From NCBI GenBank assembly GCA_023435965.1, contig JAEZLC010000179.1:1-8254 (forward strand): a stretch of DNA of 8,254 nt. The letters run 5' to 3'. Position numbers and translations under genes: made by a program. Shown here piece after piece: positions 1 through 6,282 of the stretch. The notes under the pieces are model-generated. The model was not told the origin of the DNA, searched no databases, and saw nothing but the letters and a program-made list of their open reading frames with translations. Position 1 is the stretch's first letter. Each line of letters begins with the position of its first letter. The stretch is from Cyanobacteria bacterium OH_CDB_58. GTDB taxonomy: Bacteria; Cyanobacteriota; Vampirovibrionia; Gastranaerophilales; Gastranaerophilaceae.

Positions 1-1
1 G

Positions 2-1126
2 TTCTTGGTTATACAAACAGGTTCAATAGCCGCAATATGTTTAGCTTTTGCTAAATTTTTGGGTATTTTAGTTCCTGTTATAAGTTCAACGAATTATATA
101 TTAGACATAGGGTTTTTTCACTTATCAACTGTACAAATAGTTGCCCTTTTATCTTGTATATTTATCACGTACATTAATTCTAGAGGAGTTGAGTACGGTG
201 TGATAATGCAAAACCTTTTCACCGTTACAAAAATTCTTTCTCTTATAGCAATAGTAGTTTGCGGTATATTTTTCGGTTTGAATTGGGAAACTATCCATGC
301 CAACTTCCCTAAAGGATCCACTGCTTTGCAGTTCTCTGATATGAAGCTAATCGCTTCAGCCACTGTTGGAGCGTTGTTCGCAGCAATAACATGGAACAAC
401 GTAACGTTCATCGCAGGAGAAATAAAAGAACCTGAAAAAAATATCCCCAAAGCAATGGTTTATGGGGTAGGCTTGGTTGTAATTCTTTATCTGCTTATAA
501 ATGCAGTATATGTTTATACCATACCTCTAGATGCAATAGCTAACGCTCATGAAGATATTGTTGCTTCAGCAGTTATGGGTGCAATGTTCGGAAAAATCGG
601 CGAAGTTATAATTGCTGTTATAATCATGATTTCTGCTTTCGGATGTGCAAACGGTATGATCTTAACAGGCTCAAGAGTGTATTATAAAATGGCAAAAGAC
701 AGACTTTTCTTCAGAAGTTTGGCTGCAATAAACAGAAAAACTAAAGTACCGGTCAATTCACTGTGGCTTCAAGGACTTTGGGTTTGTTGTTTGGTGTTGT
801 TTGTGGGCAACTACAACAGATTATTGGATTTTGTTATATACATTAACCTTATTTTCTTTGCTATAACAACATTTGGTATATTTGTTTATAGAAGAAAATT
901 CCCTGATGAGCCTAAAATTCTCACAGTTAATAATTTCTTCCCTATCGCATTTATTTTGTCTACTGTATACATCGTCGCTTGTTTGACAATAACTAAACCC
1001 CAGTATACACTTCCAGGCTTATTATTTACGCTTGCCGGATTGCCTGTTTATTACTTCTGGAACAAAAATAAACAGCAAAGAGTAATAAAAAGCTTGAAGA
1101 AAGAAGAAGAAAAAGCTATTATATAG
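2..1126 (+). CDS. APC-family amino-acid permease, 5' end outside the window
   Basis: Inner-membrane transporter of the amino acid-polyamine-organocation superfamily, closest in style to the LAT/YfnA/SteT type. Substrate cannot be read from the sequence. The frame is open to the left edge, so the TTG at position 5 is not a credible start. About 373 residues are visible, against roughly 430-480 for the family. Counting from that TTG, about ten hydrophobic segments are seen (near residues 4-27, 37-59, 70-91, 116-138, 150-173, 197-221, 251-268, 274-295, 310-329 and 335-352). These fit TM3-TM12 of a 12-helix fold, so TM1-2 with the unwound substrate-binding helix are missing. The family signature after TM6 is clear: GEIKEPEKNIPKA at 138-150. 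SAFGCANGMILTGSR (210-224) followed by the YKMAKDRLFF loop is typical of TM8 and the next cytoplasmic loop. The C-terminus is a charged Lys/Glu tail. The gene precedes pilT by 30 bp with no terminator between them. Family assignment is secure; substrate is unknown. Confidence 0.9.
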   Translation, partial: FLVIQTGSIAAICLAFAKFLGILVPVISSTNYILDIGFFHLSTVQIVALLSCIFITYINSRGVEYGVIMQNLFTVTKILSLIAIVVCGIFFGLNWETIHANFPKGSTALQFSDMKLIASATVGALFAAITWNNVTFIAGEIKEPEKNIPKAMVYGVGLVVILYLLINAVYVYTIPLDAIANAHEDIVASAVMGAMFGKIGEVIIAVIIMISAFGCANGMILTGSRVYYKMAKDRLFFRSLAAINRKTKVPVNSLWLQGLWVCCLVLFVGNYNRLLDFVIYINLIFFAITTFGIFVYRRKFPDEPKILTVNNFFPIAFILSTVYIVACLTITKPQYTLPGLLFTLAGLPVYYFWNKNKQQRVIKSLKKEEEKAII

Positions 1127-1148
1127 AAAATATTATCTTATATAATAG
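1116..1148 (+). repeat. AT-rich inverted repeat bridging the permease stop codon and the pilT ribosome binding site
   Basis: A perfect 10-bp inverted repeat: CTATTATATA at 1116-1125 and TATATAATAG at 1139-1148, with a 13-nt loop. The left arm contains most of the permease stop codon (TAG, 1124-1126). The right arm takes in the first two bases of the pilT Shine-Dalgarno AGGAG (1147-1151), which sits 5 nt before the ATG at 1157. In mRNA the hairpin could partly hide that site until ribosomes finish the permease. It has only one G-C pair, so it is weak, and an AT-rich genome produces such repeats by chance. There is no T-tract, so it is not an intrinsic terminator. Confidence 0.4.
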
Positions 1149-1156
1149 GAGTTTAC

Positions 1157-2233
1157 ATGTTAATTGAAGAGTTATTGGAATTAACCGTTAATATGGGTGC
1201 GAGTGATTTGCACATATCGAACGGCTTGCCGCCAGTTATAAGAGTGGATGGAAAACTTTTAAGAACAGAATATCCGCCGTTAAGTGCAGATGATGTAGAA
1301 GCGTTAATTTTTCCGATGCTTAGCAATGAACAAAGAAGAACCCTTGAACAAGTTTGGGAGCTTGACTTGAGTTACGGGATACATGGTCTTGGTCGTTTCA
1401 GGGTTAATATTTACAAAGATAAAGGATGCTATGCTGCCGCGTTTAGGACGATTAACAGCAATATTCCAAATTTTGAAAGCTTAGGTTTATCTTCTATTGT
1501 CAAAAAAATTACAGAAAAGCCAAGAGGATTGATTCTGGTAACAGGACCTACAGGAAGTGGTAAATCTACAACCTTGGCGGCAATGATTGATTACATAAAC
1601 GAGACTAAATCAGAGCATATTCTAATAATTGAAGATCCAATCGAGTATGTTCACGTTTCAAAAAAATGTATCGTTCACCAGAGAGAGTTGGGGCAAGATA
1701 CCCGATCTTTCGCTAATGCCCTTAAGTCAGCATTAAGAGAAGATCCTGATATTATTCTGGTTGGTGAGATGCGTGACTTAGAAACAATAAGCTTAGCACT
1801 CACGGCAGCTGAAACCGGCCACTTAGTTATGGGTACCTTGCATACGGCATCAGCCAGCCAAACAATCGATCGTATAATAGACGTTTTTCCGGAAGCACAA
1901 CAACAACAGATAAGAATTCAGCTTTCAGGAAGTTTAATTGCGGTATTCTCTCAGACACTTCTACCTAGATTGAGTGATGACGGGGAAACTAAAAAAGGCA
2001 GGGTTATGGCTCAAGAAATAATGGTCGTCAATACGGCGATTGCTAACCTTATAAGAGAGGGTAAAACTGCTCAGATATATTCTGCTATACAAACAGGGTC
2101 TCAATACGGCATGCAGACGCTAGAAACCGCTTTAAAAGAACTTTATGTAAGATCTCAGATAACTTTAGAAGACGCTTTATTAAAATCTCAGCGTCCTGAA
2201 GAGTTCAAAAGATTGGCAAATTTAACTAGGTAG
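1157..2233 (+). CDS. pilT: Type IV pilus retraction ATPase PilT
   Basis: Hexameric cytoplasmic ATPase of the secretion/GspE superfamily that disassembles type IV pili and so powers twitching motility and DNA uptake. The N-terminal PAS-like domain (about 1-110) includes the family opening ASDLHIS at 15-21. The RecA-like domain carries Walker A GPTGSGKST (130-138), the Asp box IIEDPIE (157-163), Walker B DPDIILVGEMRD (196-207) and the His box TGHLVMGTLHT (220-230). AIANLIREGK (294-303) is the AIRNLIRE element found in retraction ATPases, which favours PilT over PilB. At 358 aa it has normal PilT length and lacks the long N-terminal domain and zinc site of PilB. The ATG is supported by AGGAG at 1147-1151. 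No pilB, pilC or pilin gene is in the window. PilU or a PilT2 paralogue cannot be excluded. Confidence 0.95.
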   Translation: MLIEELLELTVNMGASDLHISNGLPPVIRVDGKLLRTEYPPLSADDVEALIFPMLSNEQRRTLEQVWELDLSYGIHGLGRFRVNIYKDKGCYAAAFRTINSNIPNFESLGLSSIVKKITEKPRGLILVTGPTGSGKSTTLAAMIDYINETKSEHILIIEDPIEYVHVSKKCIVHQRELGQDTRSFANALKSALREDPDIILVGEMRDLETISLALTAAETGHLVMGTLHTASASQTIDRIIDVFPEAQQQQIRIQLSGSLIAVFSQTLLPRLSDDGETKKGRVMAQEIMVVNTAIANLIREGKTAQIYSAIQTGSQYGMQTLETALKELYVRSQITLEDALLKSQRPEEFKRLANLTR

Positions 2234-2965
2234 ATTGAAATAGAATAAGAAAGTCATTATTAAGTCCGCTATTAATAGAAAAATAGTAGACTTGATGGCA
2301 GCTTCTGTTGTTGATATGCCAACATTCTTGGCTCCTCCTTCTGTTTCATAACCTTGCGTTGCACATACAATCGTAATTATTATTCCAAAGATAGCACCCT
2401 TTAATAGGCTTATGTAGATGTCTCTGGTGTTTAAAAATAACCATACAGAGTTCATGTATCTGTTGGGGTGCAGTCCGATTGTTGAGAAAGAAACAATCAT
2501 TCCGCCAATAATTCCGAATAATTCAGCCAATATGACCACCATTGGAACGGTTACTGCAGCAGCAATTAGTCTGGGAGCAAAATAATATCCTACCGGATCA
2601 ACTTTTAGTGTTTTCATAGCATCTACTTGAGAGGTTACTTTCATATTTGCGATCTCTGCACTGATTGCTGTTCCTGCTCTGGCACTTATTGCTAAAGCCG
2701 CAAATCCGGGTGCGATTTCTCTTATAAGTGCTACCGTTAAAAAACCTCCGACGTAATTCTCCGCGCCGCTTAATAAAAATTGTTTGGATACCTGAAGTGC
2801 GATGACTACTGCCGCAATGAACACAATGGTTAGTGCTATCGGCAGTGAGTCATAGCTAATCATGGCTGCCCTGCTTATCACAGAGCCAAATCTCACATTC
2901 TTGTCGAAAATGTACTTAATTGTTTCTATGAAATTAAATACGCATAATCCAAGAAAATTAATCAT
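2222..2965 (-). CDS. mlaE: MlaE-family ABC lipid-transport permease
   Basis: Integral inner-membrane permease of the MlaE/YrbE/TGD1 family. Such proteins work with an ATPase (MlaF) and an MCE substrate-binding protein (MlaD) to move phospholipids between the membranes of diderm envelopes. At 247 aa it is the usual length. Hydrophobic segments lie near 43-60, 74-95, 132-162, 186-203 and 224-243. The conserved cytoplasmic signature is clear: ARAGTAISAEIANMKVTSQ (95-113), then VDAMKTLKVDPVGYYFAPRL (114-133). The C-terminal element GYETEGGAKNVGISTTEAA (205-223) is also typical. The ATG overlaps the end of ilvE by 8 bp and has no recognisable Shine-Dalgarno, suggesting translational coupling to ilvE. 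The 3' end overlaps pilT by 12 bp. No mlaF or mlaD is in the window, although all three are often adjacent. Family is confident; transport direction and substrate are not readable. Confidence 0.93.
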   Translation of the reverse strand: MINFLGLCVFNFIETIKYIFDKNVRFGSVISRAAMISYDSLPIALTIVFIAAVVIALQVSKQFLLSGAENYVGGFLTVALIREIAPGFAALAISARAGTAISAEIANMKVTSQVDAMKTLKVDPVGYYFAPRLIAAAVTVPMVVILAELFGIIGGMIVSFSTIGLHPNRYMNSVWLFLNTRDIYISLLKGAIFGIIITIVCATQGYETEGGAKNVGISTTEAAIKSTIFLLIADLIMTFLFYFNLPS

Positions 2966-3881
2966 AAATCGGTGTACACCATTTTTTATATTTTTCCACT
3001 TTGCCTTTTACGACATCAAAGTATAGTTTTTGTAATTTCTTTGTTATTGGTCCGACTTCCCCGTCAGAGATAGGCCTGTGATCAATGCTGGAAATAGGTG
3101 TTACTTGAGCACCAGTTCCACAAAAGAACGCTTCATCCGAAATATATAGTTCAGTTCTATCAATTTCTCTCTCTATAGTTTCTATGCCAAACTCTTCTTT
3201 TGCAATTTCCATAATTGTGTTTCTTGTGATGCCGACAAGGATGTTGTCAGTAGTGTTAGACGTAATAAGTTTGCCGTCTTGAACAAGGAACAAGTTCATT
3301 GCAGAACCTTCTGTTACATGGCCATCGTGTGAAAGAACTATCGCGTCGTCAAAACCTGCCAATTTAGCATCCGTAATGATAAGGGCAGTATTTGCGTAGT
3401 TGCCCGTTACTTTTGCTCTTGGAGGGATAGAGTTGTCGTCGGATCTTCTCCAGTTAGAAACGCAAACATTTAGTCCTTTATCTGATTCAAAGTAATTTCC
3501 GAGAGGAATAGTAAACATTAACAATGAATCCGGGTTGTCTAATAAGCCGGGACCTATTTTTAATGCACTTTTATATATTTGAGGTCTAAGATAAGCATCT
3601 GTTTTGTAATTGTTTTTTCTTAAAATTTCTTTTGCTATGTCGCAAAGCTCATCCGCAGAATATTTGCAAGACATATGCATGATTTTACCGCTTTTAAGAA
3701 TACGTTCCATGTGTTCTTTTACTCTAAATGCGTACATTTGGTTTTCTTCTGCGTTATAATATGCTCTTATTCCTTCAAATATTGATGTACCATATAAAAA
3801 AGCGTGATTTCTAACCGGTATGGTTGCTTTATCCGCTTCAATGTACTCTCCGTCAATAAAAACAAATTCTTGTTCAGACAC
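2958..3881 (-). CDS. ilvE: Branched-chain amino-acid aminotransferase (class IV, PLP)
   Basis: Cytoplasmic enzyme that transfers the amino group between glutamate and the 2-keto acids of leucine, isoleucine and valine: the last step of their synthesis or the first of their breakdown. At 307 aa it matches bacterial IlvE. The N-terminal motif YGTSIFEGIRAY (30-41) marks the branched-chain type. The Schiff-base lysine is K157 in PPRAKVTGNY (153-162). The cofactor-binding glutamate is E191 in VTEGSAMNLF (189-198). GITR (217-220) and CGTGAQVTPI (254-263) are the phosphate-binding and substrate-loop elements. FEGIRAY argues against D-alanine transaminase or aminodeoxychorismate lyase. The start is GTG: a strong AAGGAG lies 8 nt upstream, and the protein begins exactly where the family does. 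The 3' end overlaps mlaE by 8 bp, so both are probably co-transcribed. A perfect inverted repeat 15 nt upstream of the ribosome binding site may control expression. Confidence 0.95.
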   Translation of the reverse strand: MSEQEFVFIDGEYIEADKATIPVRNHAFLYGTSIFEGIRAYYNAEENQMYAFRVKEHMERILKSGKIMHMSCKYSADELCDIAKEILRKNNYKTDAYLRPQIYKSALKIGPGLLDNPDSLLMFTIPLGNYFESDKGLNVCVSNWRRSDDNSIPPRAKVTGNYANTALIITDAKLAGFDDAIVLSHDGHVTEGSAMNLFLVQDGKLITSNTTDNILVGITRNTIMEIAKEEFGIETIEREIDRTELYISDEAFFCGTGAQVTPISSIDHRPISDGEVGPITKKLQKLYFDVVKGKVEKYKKWCTPIYD

Positions 3882-3889
3882 TTTCTCTT

Positions 3890-3895
3890 CTCCTT
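3890..3895 (-). promoter_or_regulatory. Strong ribosome binding site that fixes the GTG start of ilvE
   Basis: The minus strand reads AAGGAG here, 8 nt before the GTG at 3881-3879. This near-consensus Shine-Dalgarno, at normal spacing, decides for a GTG start where no ATG is available at the expected N-terminus. Confidence 0.8.
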
Positions 3896-3910
3896 AATCC
3901 TATGTGCATC

Positions 3911-3955
3911 TTAAATTATATTAGCACAGAATTGTTTTCGGCTAATATAATTTAA
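3911..3955 (-). repeat. Perfect 15-bp inverted repeat between the membrane-protein pair and ilvE; possible operator, attenuator or promoter element
   Basis: The left arm TTAAATTATATTAGC (3911-3925) and the right arm GCTAATATAATTTAA (3941-3955) are exact reverse complements separated by 15 nt. Fifteen of fifteen matches with so short a spacer is not expected by chance in this window, even allowing for AT richness. On the minus strand the element lies 17 nt past the stop of the upstream gene and 15 nt before the ilvE ribosome binding site. The ilvE-proximal arm contains an extended -10-like TGCTAATAT (3918-3926), which would place a start near 3911, so the repeat could be an operator over the ilvE promoter. 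As RNA it would form a long AU-rich hairpin. No U-tract follows, so a classical intrinsic terminator is unlikely. The repeat itself is certain; its role is inferred. Confidence 0.75.
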
Positions 3956-3972
3956 TGTAAGTTTATAAAAAA

Positions 3973-4953
3973 TTATTTGTCTATTTTGCTGAAAACTACT
4001 TCTGCTTTTTTAGACTTATTTGCTTTTGCAACGGCCATAAAGCCAGGCTTATTGAAGACTTCTTTTGCTTTTTCGTTTTTCACGTCAGCTGTCTTGTTTT
4101 CTTGTCCGCTTACAGTTTTCGCTGCTTGAGCTTGATCTTCAGTATATTTTTTCTTGGTAAGTTTAGAGTTTATCCAAGGGAGTCCGAAGCCAAGCAATGC
4201 TGGAACTAATAAGAACATTGATAGGAAGCCGAACTGGCTGTTCATTGATTTCGCTTTTTTGACGAAACTGTTGTCAGCTTTTTCGAAAGACTTGTATAAA
4301 TCTTCAAGTTTTTCAGGTGCGTTGGCCATTGCGTCTTTAATTGCTGATATAATACCTTTGTTGTCAGCCTTATTGAAGGCTTCTTTACCACATATGGTTT
4401 CTAAAGCATTTTTTGTTTCATCTGTGAAACTGAATAGTTTCTTTAGGTCTCCGCCTTGTTTATCGATGAATTCACAGAAGCCGGCAGCTCCGTCCTTATA
4501 CGCTTTTAAGTTGCTGTATTTTGATATGATTTGCCCGCTGTGCAGAGGATTAATTCCTTTTGCAGGTCTTATGTAGTCAAAAACTCTATTCAAAACAGAT
4601 TTGGACGAGTGATCAGCAGGGGTATTTGTTAATACAAATCCTGATTTTTTCTCATTGTGTTTTGCAAACATCTTGCTTAGGATTTTTTCTCCAAAAACCA
4701 TTGTCAGAATTGAAGTTAAGTCTCTTCTGAAAATTTCTTCTCTGTCGTACTTGTCTTGAGCTTGTATCAACCTTGGTGCAAACACGCCACCGAACATAGA
4801 AGTCATAAGGATCCCAAAAGGCATATTTAAACCATCGAATTCTATTCCTTTTGCCAGTTTGCTTATTTTTCCATTTAAAATATCTTTAGCAATTTTTTCT
4901 TTAGAACCAAAACTCGGAGTTGCTTGGTTGCAGCTAATTTTACTTACTTGCAT
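3973..4953 (-). CDS. Uncharacterised membrane protein, second gene of a tandem pair
   Basis: I do not recognise a characterised family. The 326-aa protein opens with a short polar leader and the motif PSFGS (13-17). A moderately hydrophobic segment with MFGGVFAPR follows (about 44-61), then a long, charged, mostly helical middle part, one clear transmembrane segment at about 241-260, and a Lys-rich C-terminal tail. There is no cleavable signal peptide. The outline resembles the protein of the gene upstream: an early Ser-Phe motif; a short M-L/F-G-x-x-x-P-R-like element (MFGGVFAPR here, MLGTNIPR there); a helical middle; a C-terminal membrane span; and a charged tail. This suggests distant paralogues, but I did this by eye. 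The ATG overlaps the upstream gene by 14 bp and has a strong AAAGGAG 9 nt before it, so the two genes are probably translated from one mRNA. Function unknown; confidence refers to the gene being real. Confidence 0.85.
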   Translation of the reverse strand: MQVSKISCNQATPSFGSKEKIAKDILNGKISKLAKGIEFDGLNMPFGILMTSMFGGVFAPRLIQAQDKYDREEIFRRDLTSILTMVFGEKILSKMFAKHNEKKSGFVLTNTPADHSSKSVLNRVFDYIRPAKGINPLHSGQIISKYSNLKAYKDGAAGFCEFIDKQGGDLKKLFSFTDETKNALETICGKEAFNKADNKGIISAIKDAMANAPEKLEDLYKSFEKADNSFVKKAKSMNSQFGFLSMFLLVPALLGFGLPWINSKLTKKKYTEDQAQAAKTVSGQENKTADVKNEKAKEVFNKPGFMAVAKANKSKKAEVVFSKIDK

Positions 4954-5998
4954 TTGCAGCTTCTCCTTTCTTTGTCTGTTCTGTTGGTTCTGCTTTAGCT
5001 ACTTTAGTTTCCGGTTCCAGTCCTCTTAGGGCAGGATTATCTTTACTAATGTTATATAGCTTTGGTATGAATGCCAGGAATGAAACTACAGCAGCAGACA
5101 TAATAATATTCAAGCCAAATCTATTTACGATTCTATTGTTAGCAAAGGCATCCATTACCTTAGAAACATTTTCTTTCAGTGTGTTTTTTGAAATTGTGTG
5201 ATTCTCTTTTGTTATTGTTGAGACAGCATCATCTGTAAAATCACTGATATAGCTTATTAATTTTGTGAATAAAGCACTTCCTGACTCTTTTGCAATTTTT
5301 GCGGTAGTGAAATCAATAGATACATCCTGGGCATGGTTTTTAGAGATATTTATGAATTTCTCTGCCATAGAATCGATTGCTTCGTCTATACTTCCTTCAT
5401 AGTTTTTATTAAACATTTTCTCTATAGGGTTTCTTTTTGCTTTTTCTCCCAAAGAAGAAAGTTTTTTTGCAAGTTCTTTTGCATCTTCTTCAAATATAGC
5501 TTCTTCTTTTCCTGTTGAGTTTGCCAATATTTTTTTGAAGACATTTGTATAATAATCATCTTTTAGTTTGTTAGAAGCACTCAAGTTGCTTTCATTGACT
5601 GTATCTTTAAAGATGTCATTCAGTTGTTTAATTTGTTGTGCAGGGATGTTTATTGATTTTCCGATTGCTTTTTTTGCACCTGCAATTAAAACACCGGGAA
5701 TTATGAACATGCTCGGGCCGGTTGTAAATTCTCTGATAGCTTCTTTAAGTGCAAATGTTTTATTTGATTTGCCTTTGTTTTCTTTTTTATTTCTCATTAA
5801 TCCCATAACAGGTCTAGGGATATTTGTTCCTAACATGTCTTGAATTGTAAAAGAAGCAAATAATCCGCCACGCTCAATAGAGTCCATAAGACCTACTATT
5901 CCGGCTCCTTTGAAACTTGCTCTGTAAGGCTTGTTTTGATTCGACTGTGTGCTAACGCCCGTCTTGTGGTGATTTGGGCTTGTTTTGGAAATACGCAT
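4940..5998 (-). CDS. Uncharacterised membrane protein, first gene of a tandem pair
   Basis: I do not recognise a characterised family. This 352-aa protein has a polar, Asn/Gln/Lys-rich leader of about 26 residues, then ASFKG (27-31). IERGGLFASFTIQDMLGTNI (41-60) and PRPVMGLMRN (61-70) follow. A short hydrophobic stretch lies at 97-108, then a long charged helical region from about 118 to 285. A transmembrane segment at about 294-313 (starting FGLNIIMSAAVV) runs into IPKLYNISKDNP, and an Ala/Glu/Lys-rich tail ends the protein. The segment around the DMLGTNIPRP motif and the FGLN...IPKLY membrane span are features I associate with multi-copy proteins of Gastranaerophilales genomes; that is memory, not a search. 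The ribosome binding site is weak (AAGAG-like), and a good promoter lies about 115 bp upstream. It overlaps the next gene by 14 bp. Function, topology and the role of the Ser-Phe motif are unknown. Confidence 0.85.
   Translation of the reverse strand: MRISKTSPNHHKTGVSTQSNQNKPYRASFKGAGIVGLMDSIERGGLFASFTIQDMLGTNIPRPVMGLMRNKKENKGKSNKTFALKEAIREFTTGPSMFIIPGVLIAGAKKAIGKSINIPAQQIKQLNDIFKDTVNESNLSASNKLKDDYYTNVFKKILANSTGKEEAIFEEDAKELAKKLSSLGEKAKRNPIEKMFNKNYEGSIDEAIDSMAEKFINISKNHAQDVSIDFTTAKIAKESGSALFTKLISYISDFTDDAVSTITKENHTISKNTLKENVSKVMDAFANNRIVNRFGLNIIMSAAVVSFLAFIPKLYNISKDNPALRGLEPETKVAKAEPTEQTKKGEAANASK
4963..4969 (-). promoter_or_regulatory. Ribosome binding site of the second membrane-protein gene, inside the end of the first
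   Basis: The minus strand reads AAAGGAG, 9 nt before the ATG at 4953-4951, within the last codons of the upstream gene. It supports the chosen start and the 14-bp overlap between the genes. Confidence 0.75.
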
Positions 5999-6099
5999 AC
6001 TTACACTCTTTTTATGTTGTTATTCTAATAAAATCGCGGACAATATAAATAATTGCTTTTTTTAGCTTGTTTTTTAATATTAATTAACAAAACAATGGC

Positions 6100-6122
6100 A
6101 TTAAGTGTATTAAGTATACTTA
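6100..6122. repeat. Tandem 9-bp repeat and 12-bp palindrome over the -10 region
   Basis: ATTAAGTGT (6100-6108) and ATTAAGTAT (6109-6117) are tandem copies differing at one base. The second copy runs into a perfect palindrome TAAGTATACTTA (6111-6122), which encloses the TATACT -10 element of the minus-strand promoter. The placement would suit a repressor site. A 12-bp palindrome alone is not rare in a window of this size and composition, so function is only inferred from position. Confidence 0.4.
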
Positions 6123-6141
6123 TTTTTTTGGATTGTTTCAA
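6113..6141 (-). promoter_or_regulatory. Sigma70-type promoter for the membrane-protein pair
   Basis: Read on the minus strand, TTGAAA (6141-6136) and TATACT (6118-6113) are separated by exactly 17 bp, with an A-rich spacer. This is the best -35/-10 pair I found in the window. Transcription would start near 6106 and give a leader of roughly 108 nt before the ATG at 5998. No other minus-strand gene lies between, so it most likely drives 4940-5998 and the genes after it. Confidence 0.6.
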
Positions 6142-6251
6142 CCCATAATATATCCTTTTTACACATATGTTTACAAAAAAGATTTTGATTGTTGGAAATT
6201 TTTTTAAACGTGTGAAACAATATTAGTGATGTCTCTTTTACTAATTTACTT

Positions 6252-6282
6252 CTTCCTTAAATAACATTAAGGAAGTTTTTTT
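6252..6282 (+). terminator. Intrinsic terminator oriented for plus-strand transcription
   Basis: CTTCCTTAA (6252-6260) and TTAAGGAAG (6267-6275) form a perfect 9-bp stem with a 6-nt loop, directly followed by seven T (6276-6282). The T-tract lies on the right, so it ends transcripts running rightwards. On the minus strand, mutL's direction, the stem is followed by AAGTAAATTAG and would be a poor terminator. No convincing plus-strand gene precedes it. Confidence 0.7.

Noticed and set aside
1094..1122. Possible pilT promoter TTGAAG-17-TATTAT inside the end of the permease
   Set aside because: Weak match in AT-rich coding sequence encoding the Lys-rich tail; such matches are frequent here.
2971..2980. 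Perfect palindrome GGTGTACACC just upstream of the mlaE ATG
   Set aside because: Several 10-bp palindromes are expected by chance in 8 kb, and this one encodes the end of ilvE.
4154..4576. 140-codon plus-strand open frame
   Set aside because: Antisense shadow of the 3973-4953 membrane-protein gene, with hydrophobic low-complexity content and no recognisable family. Similar antisense frames within the permease, the 4940-5998 gene and mutL were dropped for the same reason.
6095..6148. 17-codon plus-strand frame (MALSVLSILIFLDCFNP)
   Set aside because: No ribosome binding site, and it overlaps the minus-strand promoter; too short to separate from chance.
6132..6221. 9-bp complementarity ATTGTTTCA/TGAAACAAT as the closing stem of a 6S-like RNA
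   Set aside because: A 9-bp match 72 nt apart is easily found by chance in an AT-rich gap, and I could not build a convincing long helix with a central bubble.
6167..6226. 19-codon plus-strand frame starting MFTKKILIVGNFF
   Set aside because: It looks protein-like and ends shortly before the terminator, but there is no Shine-Dalgarno and no sign of a longer relative. Kept only as part of the orphan-terminator finding.
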